Part shown: one piece after another, positions 19,125 to 28,480 of the stretch
Layout: each line of letters starts with the position of its first letter
Numbering within the stretch: position 1 is the first letter of the stretch
From: Planctomycetales bacterium
GTDB taxonomy: Bacteria; Planctomycetota; Planctomycetia; Pirellulales; Lacipirellulaceae
Reading direction: 5' to 3'
Length of the DNA stretch: 32,651 nt
Assembly: GCA_020427155.1 (NCBI GenBank)
Contig: JAGQOW010000050.1
Span: 1 to 32,651 of the forward strand
Notes under the pieces: generated by a model
The model's database searches: none
What the model saw: only the letters and a program-made list of their open reading frames with translations
Told to the model about the DNA's origin: nothing
Made by a program: the position numbers and the translations under genes

Positions 19125-20018
19125 GTGCCTGTTGATCGAGATTCATCGTTGTTATCTCCCGAGCTTCTCGCTCAGCTTGAGCGGTTGGAGTTGGTGACAC
19201 GCAAAGTCTTTCGCGGCCGGATGAAGGGCGAGCGGCGCAGCAAGCGCAAGGGGCAGAGCGTCGAGTTTGCCGACTTTCGCAATTACGTGCCGGGCGACGA
19301 CTTGCGGCAACTCGATTGGAATCTGTACGCGCGGCTCGAAAAGCTGATCGTCAAGCTGTTTATGGAAGAGGAAGATCTGCATTTCTATGCGTTGGTCGAC
19401 GCGAGCATGTCGATGGATTTTGGCCGACCGACCAAGCTCGACTATGCTAAGCAACTGGCTGCCGCGCTGGGATTCATTGGGCTGATTCGTGCCGATCGGG
19501 TGCGGATTGAAACCCTGGGGCAGGGGGTGGGCGAGAAGAGCCCTATTTTGCGAGGTCGGCAAAGCGTCTGGCGGTTGCTGCAACACGTCGAAGCGATTGA
19601 GCCGGGCGAGTCGATCTCGCTCTCCGAGGGCATCAAGAATTTTTGTTTGCGCAATCGGGGGCGCGGCGTGGTGGTCTTCATCAGCGATTTAATGGATAAG
19701 GGAGGGTACGAATCGGCGCTGAGGTACTTTGTATCACACCAGGTTGATTGCTTTGTCATCCAAGTGCTGTCGCAAGAAGAGCTCGAGCCCGATGTCAAGG
19801 GCGATCTTAAACTCGTCGATTGCGAAGATGCCGATGAGGCAGAGATTACCGTCAGCGCTCCGCTACTGAGCCGATATCAGCAGACGCTCAATGCGTTTGT
19901 TGCGGGAGCACAGGATTTTTGCACCCGACGGGGGATGCACTACATGCTCGCCAACAACCAATTGCCCGTCGAGGAATTGGTGGCCAAACACTTACGTCGG
20001 CGGGGGCTCGTTCGTTAA
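19125..20018 (+). CDS. DUF58 family protein (VWA-like MoxR partner)
   Basis: The 297-residue cytosolic protein has the DUF58 signature: GQSVEFADFRNYVPGDDLRQLDWNLYAR (near residues 44-70), followed by a VWA-like fold with MIDAS D92-A-S94-M-S96 and VVFISDLMD. DUF58 proteins are almost always paired with MoxR and are thought to be its targets or adaptors. There are no membrane segments. The GTG at 19125 was chosen because GGAGAGGA at 19111-19118 is 6 nt upstream; the TTG at 19119 is too close to it. It ends 5 nt before the BatA-like gene, so translation is probably coupled. Confidence 0.95.
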   Translation: MPVDRDSSLLSPELLAQLERLELVTRKVFRGRMKGERRSKRKGQSVEFADFRNYVPGDDLRQLDWNLYARLEKLIVKLFMEEEDLHFYALVDASMSMDFGRPTKLDYAKQLAAALGFIGLIRADRVRIETLGQGVGEKSPILRGRQSVWRLLQHVEAIEPGESISLSEGIKNFCLRNRGRGVVVFISDLMDKGGYESALRYFVSHQVDCFVIQVLSQEELEPDVKGDLKLVDCEDADEAEITVSAPLLSRYQQTLNAFVAGAQDFCTRRGMHYMLANNQLPVEELVAKHLRRRGLVR

Positions 20019-20023
20019 CCGCC

Positions 20024-22051
20024 ATGGATTCTCTGTTTCGCAATACTTTGGGCCCTGCTAGCTGGTTTCTCCTCAGCTTGATACCGCTTGCGCTCTTTGC
20101 GCTGTACTTTTTGAAGCTCAAACGCCAGCCACTTGAGGTCCCTAGCACTTACTTGTGGCATCGAGTTATCGAAGACTTGCATGTGAACAGCCTTTGGCAG
20201 CGGCTGCGCAAGAGCCTGCTCTTGTTTCTCCAACTCCTGCTTTTGGCGTTGGCGATGCTGGCGCTGCTGCGGCCCGGCTGGCAGGGGCAGGCGCTCGAGG
20301 GGCAGCAATTCATTTTTCTGATCGACAAATCGGCGAGCATGTCGGCTACTGATACGGTTAGCGGCGAATCGCGACTTGAAGAAGCAAAACGTCGGGTTGA
20401 GACGCTGATCGATCAACTCGACTCAGACATGACGGCGATGATCATCGCTTTTGCCGAGCAACCCGAGGTTGTCCAGGAGTTTACCGACAATCGGCGCCTG
20501 TTGCGCGAGGCACTCGATCGGATAGAGCCGACAGCCAGCCGCACCGATTTGACGGGGGCGTTGGAATTGGCCGACGGGTTTGCCAACCCCCGGCGCTTGC
20601 TGACCGAAGAAGGTGAATTCGAAGTCTCCGAGCAAGAGCAAGTAGAATTGTACATCTTTAGTGACGGGCGATTTCGCGGCGTCGAGGGTTTTTCGCTCGG
20701 CAATCTGCAACCTTTGTATTTGCCGATCGGCAGTTTCGCTGCCCAAAATCTGGCGATTACTGCGCTCAACGCGCGCCGTGGAGAAGAGCGCCCCGACCAG
20801 CAGCAAGCCTTTGTCCAGGTGGCGAATTTCGGCGAACAGCCACAGGCGACCGTTGTCGAATTGTATCTCGAAGACCGCTTGATCGATGCGGTCGAATTGG
20901 AAGTGCCGGCCGGCGACGTAGCGAGCACTACGTTTGCGTTGGCCGAGGAAGCTGCCGGCCAACTGCGAGCTCGGCTGGACCCTCCTCAGAGCTTTGACGA
21001 CACGCTGCGTCTCGACAACGAAGCGTATGCCGTGCTAGAAGATCGTCGCGATGCACGCGTGCTGCTCGTGACACCCGGCAACACGACGCTCGAGTCGGCG
21101 CTGGCGACCGAACGAGCCAATCGTCTTGCCAAAGTCGAAAAGATGGCTCCCGCCGAGATGGAAAAGCCCGACTACCTGCTGCAGTCGCAGTCGGAAGTTT
21201 ATGACCTGATAATCTACGACCAATGCGTTCCGCAGGTGATGCCGCTTGCCAGCACGTTGTTTGTGGGCCGCTTGCCTCCGACCGACCTCTGGAAGCAGGC
21301 GGAGGCGGAGCCTGTTTTTGGGCCTCAGATCATCGACTGGGAGCGGGGACACCCGCTGTTGAACCTGATCGAGTTGGGGAACGTACAGATTGTCGACACC
21401 CTGATAACGAAGCCGCCGTTGGGCGGGGGGGTGTTGGTCGACTCGACCAAGGGGCCGATCTTTGCCATTGCGCCCCGCGATCGTTACGAGGATGCCGTCT
21501 TGGGATTTGAGATTGTCGGCCACGAAGAAGACGGCACGCGTACGTACAATACCGACTGGCCGCGTAAGCACAGCTTTCCCACCTTTTGGCTGAATGTTCT
21601 CGACTACTTTGCCCACGAGAGCAGCTCGGCGGCGACGCACAACAAGCCCGATTTGCCGGTGGAGTTGCGAATTAACAGCCAAGAAGAAACGCTGACGGTC
21701 GAATTGCCTGATAGCCAACGACGCGAGGTCCAACTCGAACGAGTCGGGAGGCTCGCTTTCCACGAGACAGGCCAGTTGGGGGTTTACAAGGTTTATAGCG
21801 GCGGTCAAGTCGCAAAACAGTTTGCCGTCAATCTTTTTGATCGCGAAGAAAGTGACGTGCGGTTGCGAGTTAAACAAGAGGGCGAAGATGGGGTGCAGGT
21901 TGTCGATTCCCTTTCTATCGGTTACGTAGACGTTGCAGCCCAATCTCCCGGTTCCCCCGTGCGCCGAGAACTGTGGAAACTGCTCCTGGCGGGGGCTCTG
22001 GTTGTGTTAGTTTTTGAGTGGTATATCTACAATCGGCGCGTGTATATTTAG
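20024..22051 (+). CDS. BatA-like membrane protein with N-terminal double helix and VWA domain
   Basis: This 675-residue protein begins with the BatA/aerotolerance N-terminal module: a first helix (WFLLSLIPLALFALYFL), the conserved KLKRQPLEVPSTYLWHRVIEDL, then a second helix (LLLFLQLLLLALAMLALL). The VWA domain follows with MIDAS D101-K-S103-A-S105, and ELYIFSDG. The middle (about 240-560) holds beta-sandwich modules and a GATase-like stretch around YDLIIYDQCVP. The C-terminus has one helix (LWKLLLAGALVVLVFEWYIY) and a short basic end. It starts 5 nt after DUF58. Bat proteins were first linked to aerotolerance in Bacteroides; the role here is unknown but should be in the envelope, working with the MoxR ATPase. 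Confidence 0.94.
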   Translation: MDSLFRNTLGPASWFLLSLIPLALFALYFLKLKRQPLEVPSTYLWHRVIEDLHVNSLWQRLRKSLLLFLQLLLLALAMLALLRPGWQGQALEGQQFIFLIDKSASMSATDTVSGESRLEEAKRRVETLIDQLDSDMTAMIIAFAEQPEVVQEFTDNRRLLREALDRIEPTASRTDLTGALELADGFANPRRLLTEEGEFEVSEQEQVELYIFSDGRFRGVEGFSLGNLQPLYLPIGSFAAQNLAITALNARRGEERPDQQQAFVQVANFGEQPQATVVELYLEDRLIDAVELEVPAGDVASTTFALAEEAAGQLRARLDPPQSFDDTLRLDNEAYAVLEDRRDARVLLVTPGNTTLESALATERANRLAKVEKMAPAEMEKPDYLLQSQSEVYDLIIYDQCVPQVMPLASTLFVGRLPPTDLWKQAEAEPVFGPQIIDWERGHPLLNLIELGNVQIVDTLITKPPLGGGVLVDSTKGPIFAIAPRDRYEDAVLGFEIVGHEEDGTRTYNTDWPRKHSFPTFWLNVLDYFAHESSSAATHNKPDLPVELRINSQEETLTVELPDSQRREVQLERVGRLAFHETGQLGVYKVYSGGQVAKQFAVNLFDREESDVRLRVKQEGEDGVQVVDSLSIGYVDVAAQSPGSPVRRELWKLLLAGALVVLVFEWYIYNRRVYI

Positions 22052-22110
22052 AGGGTGCCCAGGGCGGCTATCTTGGTACAGGCTTACATACGGAAGGCGA
22101 AGAGTCCGGC

Positions 22111-22845
22111 ATGCACGAGACGTTGGAGAAGCGAAGGCCAAGGCGAGCAAAGCGCAAAGCGCATCAGAAGGCTTTGCATCGGCTGATCGAAAACGACATG
22201 ATCCTCACCGCCACCAGCGATGAGTATCGCAATAAGGTCAAGCGAGTCTACGGCGGGCCGAAAGGGGCCATGCTTGCAACCTGCAGTATGCTCTCGTTGC
22301 ATATTCCTTTAGGCGAACGCTTGTTTAAGACTCGCAAGTTTGATCTGCACGGCATGCAATCGATTCTCGATGTGGGAAGCGGCGCCGGGCAGCTTGCCAG
22401 CCATTTGCTGAAGTATAGCGACCCGGGGGCCAAGGTGACTTGCACCGATCTCTCAAACCAGATGTTGCGCCGTGCTCGCAATCGCTTGAAGAGTTCGCGG
22501 CCCGACTTTGTTGCCGCAGACCTTAGTCACTTGCCTTTTGCCGACGAATCATTCGACGGCGTCACTTGTGGTTACGTGTTGGAGCATCTGCCAGACCCGA
22601 GGCCTGGCTTGGCGGAAATGGCTCGCGTACTTGCTCGCGGTGGTCGCATGCTGCTGTTGACGACCGAAGACAGTTTCTCTGGAGCTTGGACCAGTCGGCT
22701 TTGGTATTGCCGTACTTTCAATCGTCAGGAGCTTATGCGAATCTGCGAAGAGCTCGGTCTAATCTGGAAGCAGGAACTGTGGTTTACCAAGATGCACAAG
22801 GTCATGCGCGCCGGCGGGATCTGTGTAGAAATTGAAAAGGCGTAG
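22111..22845 (+). CDS. Class I SAM-dependent methyltransferase
   Basis: This 244-residue protein has the Methyltransf_11 pattern: motif I LDVGSGAGQL (D87 to G93), the acidic end of strand 2 in VTCTDLSNQML, AADLSHLPFADESFDGVTC, then YVLEHLPDPRPGLAEMARVLARGGRMLLLT. The first 25 residues are strongly basic (EKRRPRRAKRKAHQK) and may touch RNA, membrane or another partner. The C-terminus includes an aromatic stretch and a final GGICVEIEKA. The substrate cannot be told from sequence. The ATG at 22111 is preferred over the extension from 22018, which would overlap the BatA-like gene. It lies 59 nt after the BatA-like gene, so it may be the last gene of that operon, although it is not a standard member. 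Confidence 0.9.
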   Translation: MHETLEKRRPRRAKRKAHQKALHRLIENDMILTATSDEYRNKVKRVYGGPKGAMLATCSMLSLHIPLGERLFKTRKFDLHGMQSILDVGSGAGQLASHLLKYSDPGAKVTCTDLSNQMLRRARNRLKSSRPDFVAADLSHLPFADESFDGVTCGYVLEHLPDPRPGLAEMARVLARGGRMLLLTTEDSFSGAWTSRLWYCRTFNRQELMRICEELGLIWKQELWFTKMHKVMRAGGICVEIEKA

Positions 22846-22876
22846 GTCGCCTGCCAACACGCATCCAAATCTTCAG

Positions 22877-22917
22877 CAACCCTTCGGAACGTGGGCAGCA
22901 GCCCAGCGAGAGGGTTG
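22877..22917. terminator. Strong hairpin between convergent genes
   Basis: Outer arms CAACCCT (22877-22883) and AGGGTTG (22911-22917) are perfect complements. Inside them TGGGC-AGCA-GCCCA (22892-22905) forms a second stem, with a TCG/CGA pairing possible between the two. Together they make one long stem between the methyltransferase and the metallophosphoesterase. There is no clear T-run on either side, so it is best called a bidirectional hairpin terminator of uncertain type. Confidence 0.55.
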
Positions 22918-22919
22918 GT

Positions 22920-24098
22920 TCAGTTGCCGGCTTGGATCAGTTCAAGTAGCGCTATTTCTGGCGGGCAGTTCCAACGCAGCGGCGTTTCTCCCGAGATCCC
23001 TCGCGAGACGTGCATCACCGTTTTGTCTCGGTAGAATACGCCACAAGCATAGCGCGTGCCGTAGAGACTTGGACAGGCCACGGCTCCCAACAGCGGGACG
23101 CGAATCTGGCCGCCATGCGTATGGCCTGCGAGCACCAGGTCGGCTTCTTGTTGGCAGGCCCAGGCAAATTGATCGGGCGAATGGGCCAGAACCAGCTTCA
23201 ATGGAAGTCCGCAGGAATCTCGCAGCGGCGATTGCTGCCGATCAAGCTGGTCCTGCCTCCAGGGACGCTCGTTGCCGGCGATCGCTACCGCGGCCCCGTT
23301 CCATTGAGTGTCGATCCAATTACCGCCGACGTACATCAAGCCGGCTTCGATCAGGCTGTGCCTGGTGCGTTCCGGGTCAACAAACAGATCGTGATTGCCG
23401 AGGATAAAGTAAACGCCATTCGAAGCGCGTAACTGCCCTAGAGTTTCTGGCAGCCAGTCCCAGCACAGTTCTCGCTCGAGAATGTCGCCGGTGACGGCAA
23501 TCACGTCGGGTTCGAGTTGATTAACATGCTTGACGACCGTCTCGAACCAGCGTTGCTCGATATGGCCAATCATGTGCAGATCGCTCAAGTGGGCGATTCG
23601 CAGGCCTTGATGAGCTGCGCACAAGCGTGGCACAGCTAGCTGCTTGTAATCGACCGAAATCTGCAAACACTCGTTGCCTGGCAAACGAGCCAAGAGACGC
23701 GGAAGAGTTCTCTGTACCGGCAGCGGATTCCAAACCGGGCTTGGAGTCAGGGGCTCCCGGCGCCAGTTGCGCAGGGCCCTTGGATCATTGGCGCCGCGCC
23801 GATTCACCTGATTCAAAACAAGTTTAACGATCCCCCACAGAGCGCAGAACTGCAGATAGCGAGGCAGAATCCCGGCCGAGTAGAAGACGTAATCAACCGT
23901 ACCCCCACTGAATTGCCACCAATCCACAACGACCAACAGCGGCAAGACGGTAAATGCCAGTACGGCGGCATAAGTAGGATAGTCAATCAGAAACCTGGGC
24001 CCCGCCCAGGCATGTAGGCGGTTGACGCCATCGATCCACAGATATCCATGGCCTAGGGTAGCCAAGAGAACGACACCGCCCAGGACGACAAGAGTCAT
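22920..24098 (-). CDS. Membrane-anchored metallophosphoesterase
   Basis: The 392-residue protein has two or three N-terminal hydrophobic helices (about residues 2-22, 41-60 and 85-97) and a calcineurin-like phosphoesterase domain from about 166. All metal-binding motifs are present: SDLHM (D173, H175), TGDI (D205), GNHD (234-237), AHSPD (H306) and GHTHGG (H326, H328). This architecture matches the YkuE/YaeI group, which includes lipid-active enzymes such as UDP-2,3-diacylglucosamine hydrolases, but substrates vary. The active site should face the cytosol or periplasm depending on helix count. The ATG at 24098 has AAGGA 9 nt upstream. It follows the PAS/GAF/receiver gene by 40 nt and is probably co-transcribed with it. 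Confidence 0.93.
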   Translation of the reverse strand: MTLVVLGGVVLLATLGHGYLWIDGVNRLHAWAGPRFLIDYPTYAAVLAFTVLPLLVVVDWWQFSGGTVDYVFYSAGILPRYLQFCALWGIVKLVLNQVNRRGANDPRALRNWRREPLTPSPVWNPLPVQRTLPRLLARLPGNECLQISVDYKQLAVPRLCAAHQGLRIAHLSDLHMIGHIEQRWFETVVKHVNQLEPDVIAVTGDILERELCWDWLPETLGQLRASNGVYFILGNHDLFVDPERTRHSLIEAGLMYVGGNWIDTQWNGAAVAIAGNERPWRQDQLDRQQSPLRDSCGLPLKLVLAHSPDQFAWACQQEADLVLAGHTHGGQIRVPLLGAVACPSLYGTRYACGVFYRDKTVMHVSRGISGETPLRWNCPPEIALLELIQAGN

Positions 24099-24138
24099 CG
24101 TTTCTCGTCCTTGGTTTGCTCAAGTCGCCACGGCAGCA

Positions 24139-25899
24139 CTACTCGGACTTTCCGGCAGTAACGATATCCTCGATGGTGCTCACAAGCTGATCAAGCCGGA
24201 AAGGCTTGTAAAGCACGCTGCGCAGTCCCGCCTGACGGGACTTTACGATCGAGTGCTCAGGATCGTAGCCAAAGCCCGCCATCAAGACCATCGGCACTTT
24301 GCCCAACTGGTCGATCAATTTCAGCAGCAGTTCGTAGCCGTTCATGTCGGGCAAGCGAACGTCCGAGATGATCACGTCGTACGCGGTGTTAGCATCTAGA
24401 TTGCGAACCATGAATACGGCTTCGCTGCCGTCGTGGGCCGTTTCGACAACACAGCGGTAGCGCTCCAACAAGTCGTGAGCGGCCGAGCGGACCGAATCGT
24501 CGGCGTCGACGACTAGGATTCGTTTGCCAACCAATAGTGGACGGGCATCGGTCACCAAAGCGCTGGGCTGCGCCTTGGCAGGCGCCATCTTCTGTCCGAC
24601 TTTCTGGATTACCTGTTTAATATCCCGAGCGTTTCGCAGAATGCACTGGAGCCGCTGCACAACATCGGGCTCATGGCCGATATACCGTTCCATGACGTTG
24701 ACTGCGTCGTTGAGTATGTCGTCTATCGGCAGGGCCACGGCGCTGTGGATCGCCTCGACACTCGCAGCTGCGGTGCTTGCTTTCTCGGCGGCAAGCAGTT
24801 CTAACGTGTTCAACGCGACGGCGAGATCGCGGGCAAAAATTTCGAGAAACTGCAGGTCGTTTTCATCGAATGCGTTAGCCTCGGGGCTTTCGATATTCAG
24901 CGTTCCGATGACCTGCTCTTGCAGCATCAGCGGCACAGTAAGCGAACTGCGCGCTCCCTCAGCTCCTTCGAGATAAAGTGGATCTTCCACCGTATGCGCG
25001 CAGATGTAGCTCTTGCCCGTTTTAGCGACAAAACCCGTGACTCCGCTGCCTTCGGTTTCGGCTCGCAGCGGACGGCTGGCTGCAACCGGGGCCATGCCAA
25101 CTTCTAGCAAGGGCTTAAGCTCTTTGGTCTCTTGATCGAGCATACGAATCTCGACCACGTCCAATTGCAAAATATCCTGCGTACATTGCAGGATATTGGA
25201 CTTCAACAATTCGATTCGTTGTTCGACGGAGTAAGAGGCGATTTCATCTGCCGTCAGATCCGCTAACGCGATTCCCGCCTGGTGAATTGCTGCCAGCTTT
25301 TGCTGTTGCAGGACCTCGGCACTGACATCATGCACCGTCACCACGAGATTCTGCGGCGTTTCTTGTCCCGTTTCGAAGACCGGGGCGGCGTGGATACGGA
25401 AATAACGGTTGTCATCACACCGCAGCGTCGTTGCGCTGGGGGCATGAGAAGTAAGTGCGCTGTGAAAAGGGCAATAGTCGGGGCCGATTATCTCTGGGCT
25501 GCCGAGCAGGCGATAGAAATTCTCGCCAACTACCTCTTTTTCTTGACACCACTCCGAGAGCCGTCCGTTGCCCCAAAGAATTGTATTCTCTTCATCCAGC
25601 AGGACGACCCCGTTGGGCATGTCCTGCAGGATGCGATCATTTCGCAGCAACTTGCCAACGTCGGCAGCTTCGGCAAAGTGGTCGGCGTCGCAATAAATGG
25701 CCGCAAACTCTCCGCTTGCCAATTGCGAGAGAGCTTTGACCGGTGAAGAAACTTCGACAATCTCCACTTCTTCGCCAAGTCGGGCACGAACATCAACTAG
25801 AGAATCGTGTGTCCCGCCCAAATAGAGCACTTTCGGCGAACTAACCGCTGTTTCGTGATGCGAGGGGCCGTCGGTTTGAGGCACTTTGGGATCGGGCAC
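24139..25899 (-). CDS. Signalling protein: receiver-like, PAS, GAF and C-terminal receiver domains, no kinase ATPase
   Basis: This protein of about 586 residues has a receiver-like N-terminal domain (PKVLYLGGTHDSLVDVRARL, without clear acidic residues). A PAS domain follows (MPNGVVLLDEENTILWGNGRL), then a GAF domain (RIELLKSNILQC to LNIESPEANAFDENDLQFLEIFARDLA). Next is a helical hairpin that resembles a histidine-kinase dimerisation domain (AIHSAVALPIDDILNDAV ... IKQVIQKVG), and last a receiver domain with the acidic pair (VVDADD), phospho-acceptor Asp in VIISDVRLPDMNG and KPF lysine. The switch Thr/Ser is Ala (VLMAGFG). There is no HATPase domain, so the protein cannot phosphorylate itself by the usual route. 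The GTG at 25899 has GGAAG 8 nt upstream; in-frame starts at 25980 (GTG) and 25986 (TTG) would add 27-29 residues. Confidence 0.88.
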   Translation of the reverse strand: MPDPKVPQTDGPSHHETAVSSPKVLYLGGTHDSLVDVRARLGEEVEIVEVSSPVKALSQLASGEFAAIYCDADHFAEAADVGKLLRNDRILQDMPNGVVLLDEENTILWGNGRLSEWCQEKEVVGENFYRLLGSPEIIGPDYCPFHSALTSHAPSATTLRCDDNRYFRIHAAPVFETGQETPQNLVVTVHDVSAEVLQQQKLAAIHQAGIALADLTADEIASYSVEQRIELLKSNILQCTQDILQLDVVEIRMLDQETKELKPLLEVGMAPVAASRPLRAETEGSGVTGFVAKTGKSYICAHTVEDPLYLEGAEGARSSLTVPLMLQEQVIGTLNIESPEANAFDENDLQFLEIFARDLAVALNTLELLAAEKASTAAASVEAIHSAVALPIDDILNDAVNVMERYIGHEPDVVQRLQCILRNARDIKQVIQKVGQKMAPAKAQPSALVTDARPLLVGKRILVVDADDSVRSAAHDLLERYRCVVETAHDGSEAVFMVRNLDANTAYDVIISDVRLPDMNGYELLLKLIDQLGKVPMVLMAGFGYDPEHSIVKSRQAGLRSVLYKPFRLDQLVSTIEDIVTAGKSE

Positions 25900-26385
25900 C
25901 GTAACAACTTCCGATGTGTCGAGTCGTCGAGGCTGCAAAGCGGGGAGGGATTCGTCGAGTGGAGGACGCCTGCCTCTCACGAACAAGTATACGTGGCGGC
26001 CTGCAGACCAACAAGATTGCGCCAGGCAGACCTTCCATTGGCATCGGCCTGCAGCAGCCCCATGGGTGAGCTAGCTGCGCGGAAATAGCCGTGAATGGGA
26101 GAACTTTCTCGCAAAGGTCCTCATTTTCTGCACAACATGATACGCGAATCTGTCAAGCAAAAAGCACATATCCCCGCAAAATGAGCTGCCCCAAACGCCT
26201 GGCGTAGCGTACAATGCCGCGTTTCTGCAAGTCCACCGCCCCTGACTAACGACGAGTATGCCTTGGTCGGTTCGTTACGGGTGGACCCCAACGGCTGGTG
26301 CAACTGGCATGTGTCAGAGGCTGGCTTCGTCATTTCCTGGCTAGTTTGCTCTCCCTCTCGTTATCCTTCCTCTGAGTCTTCCTCG
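25900..26385. other. 486-bp divergent region before typA
   Basis: This separates the PAS/GAF/receiver gene (minus) from typA (plus). TACAAT at 26210-26215 is a possible -10 for typA, with no good -35. TTGACA reads on the minus strand (26151-26156) without a clear -10. The part nearest 25900 may encode a short N-terminal extension of the minus-strand gene. No RNA gene or repeat was recognised. Confidence 0.4.
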
Positions 26386-28275
26386 ATGAATGCTGCTCGA
26401 ACGCCCGTATCCACGACTTTTTTGCGAAACGTTGCAATTATTGCCCACGTCGACCACGGGAAGACGACGCTTGTGGATCAACTGCTCTACCAGTCGGGCC
26501 AGTTTCGCGAGGAAGAACTCACCAAGCTGGCGGGGGGGCAGCATGGACTGATCTTCGATTCGAACGACCTGGAGCGAGAAAGAGGAATCACAATCTTCAG
26601 TAAGAATTGTGCTGTTCGTTATCTCACTGATGAGGGCGATGAGTTCCGCATCAATTTGATTGACACTCCTGGCCACGCCGACTTTGGCGGCGAAGTTGAA
26701 CGTGTGCTTGGCATGGCCAGCGGCACCCTGTTGCTGGTCGACGCCTACGAGGGCCCCATGCCCCAGACTCGGTTTGTCCTGCAGAAGTCGCTACAGCACG
26801 GGCTCAAACCCATCGTCGTCGTCAACAAAGTTGACCGTCCTGATGCGCGGCCCGATGAAGTGGTCAGCGAAGTATTTGATCTATTGGTCGATCTTGATGC
26901 CCCAGACGAGATGCTCGATTTCACTACGGTCTACGCTTCAGCCAAGCAAGGATGGGCCACGCGCGATCTCCACATTCCGAGCCAGACTCTGAAGCCGCTC
27001 TTCGAAGCAGTGATCAACGACGTCCCTCCGCCCGAGGCGGGCCTGGCTGATTCACCGCTGCGGATGCAAGTGACCACTCTGGACTATTCAGACTATGTAG
27101 GCCGAATTGCCATTGGACGCATCCGGCAGGGAACCGTACGGCGTCATCAGCAGATTCTCGTGGTCAATCGTCAGGGCGAGGCCTCCGAACGTCGCATTGC
27201 TCAAGTGTTGGCGTTTGACGGGCTTGGTCGAAAAGAAGTCGAGCAGGTCGAGGCGGGTGACCTGTGTGCTCTCGTCGGGCTCGAGCCAATCGAAATCGGC
27301 GACACGGTATCCGACCCGTCCTGCCCCGAGCCGTTGCCCTCGGTTGCCATCGACGAGCCGACGCTGCACATGACGTTTCGGGTTAACAACGGGCCTTTCT
27401 CGGGCCGCTCAGGAAAGTTCCTCACTAGCCGACAGATATCAGATCGACTCCAGAAGGAACTTCGCTCGAATGTCGCCTTGAAGGTGGGGCCAGGTCCGAC
27501 TCAAGAACAGTTTCGAGTCTCAGGCCGCGGCATGATGCACCTGGGGATTCTCATTGAGAATATGCGTCGTGAAGGCTTCGAGTTATGCGTGGGCAAGCCC
27601 CAGGTAATCTATCGCGAAGTGAACGGCGAGCGCTGTGAACCGATCGAGCAGCTCGTGGTCGATTGTCCCGAATCGTGCGAGAGTGCCGTCATGGCATTGC
27701 TGGGTGATCGACGTGCTCAAGTGGTCAAGATCAGTCGCCGCACCGAAGGCGGAGGCTTTGTGCATATGGAATTCACGATTCCAGCCCGCTCGCTCATGGG
27801 GCTGCGCAGCCGCATGCTCAATGCCACCAAGGGAGAGGCCATCATGCACCATACGCTTATCGATTACGAGCCGGTGCGCGGAACGGTTCCCAAACGTCCT
27901 GTAGGGGTGCTAGTGGCACACGAAACGGGCCAGGCAACGGCCTATTCGCTGGATGCCCTCTACGACCGTGGCGAGTTTTTCATTCGGCCCGGCGAGCAGG
28001 TTTATGAAGGGCAGATCGTCGGCGAGCATTGCCGAGACGGCGATCTGAAGGTCAACGTAGTGAAAGGCAAGAAGTTGACCAACATTCGAGCCGCAGGCAA
28101 GGACGATAATAGCCAAGTGCGGCCCGTGCGCGAGATGTCCTTGGAAGCTTGTCTCGAATACATCGAAGACGACGAGTTGGTCGAGGTGACTCCTGCTGGC
28201 ATCCGGATGCGCAAGATTCTGCTAAGCGAAGCTGACCGCCGCCGAGAATCGCGGCGCAGCAAGAGTGCGGATTGA
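26386..28275 (+). CDS. typA: Ribosome-associated GTPase TypA/BipA
   Basis: TypA (BipA) is a translational GTPase that binds the ribosome at the EF-G site and helps 50S assembly and growth under stress or cold. The 629-residue product has the G-domain motifs AHVDHGKT (20-27), [24 protein letters not shown] and NKVD. Domain II and domain III follow ([21 protein letters not shown]), then the C-terminal BipA-specific domain ([23 protein letters not shown]). Length and order are normal. The ATG at 26386 directly precedes the conserved start; the open frame from 26263 has no family character. The gene stands alone on its strand, with hairpins downstream. Confidence 0.97.
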   Translation: MNAARTPVSTTFLRNVAIIAHVDHGKTTLVDQLLYQSGQFREEELTKLAGGQHGLIFDSNDLERERGITIFSKNCAVRYLTDEGDEFRINLIDTPGHADFGGEVERVLGMASGTLLLVDAYEGPMPQTRFVLQKSLQHGLKPIVVVNKVDRPDARPDEVVSEVFDLLVDLDAPDEMLDFTTVYASAKQGWATRDLHIPSQTLKPLFEAVINDVPPPEAGLADSPLRMQVTTLDYSDYVGRIAIGRIRQGTVRRHQQILVVNRQGEASERRIAQVLAFDGLGRKEVEQVEAGDLCALVGLEPIEIGDTVSDPSCPEPLPSVAIDEPTLHMTFRVNNGPFSGRSGKFLTSRQISDRLQKELRSNVALKVGPGPTQEQFRVSGRGMMHLGILIENMRREGFELCVGKPQVIYREVNGERCEPIEQLVVDCPESCESAVMALLGDRRAQVVKISRRTEGGGFVHMEFTIPARSLMGLRSRMLNATKGEAIMHHTLIDYEPVRGTVPKRPVGVLVAHETGQATAYSLDALYDRGEFFIRPGEQVYEGQIVGEHCRDGDLKVNVVKGKKLTNIRAAGKDDNSQVRPVREMSLEACLEYIEDDELVEVTPAGIRMRKILLSEADRRRESRRSKSAD

Positions 28276-28343
28276 TGCCCCAGGCACGATTAAGTAAGTC
28301 ACTGCCGGCTTCGTTTTCCGGCTGGAGGCAGCAGTTACGGCGG

Positions 28344-28389
28344 CAGATCCCGGACGATCTGAGTGCAAGTAATCCTGGGTACTTGTTTC
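28344..28389 (+). terminator. Tandem hairpins downstream of typA
   Basis: CAGATC-CCGGAC-GATCTG (28344-28361) is followed 4 nt later by CAAGTA-N8-TACTTG (28366-28385) and then TTTC. Both stems are perfect 6-bp. The T-run is short, so termination efficiency is doubtful. Confidence 0.4.
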
Positions 28390-28458
28390 AACCAGGCTAG
28401 TCTGCGGACTCGCAATCGTCATATCCGTCACGGACGTCAAATCCCGATCTAGGGTTAA

Positions 28459-28480
28459 CGCTCGATCTCAGAATCGAGTG
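28459..28480 (+). promoter_or_regulatory. Hairpin in the leader of the prepilin-like gene
   Basis: CTCGAT-N6-ATCGAG (28461-28478), extended by a G-T and a C-G pair to 8 bp, lies 128 nt before the start codon at 28608. It may be an operator palindrome or an mRNA structure. No further evidence is available. Confidence 0.25.
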
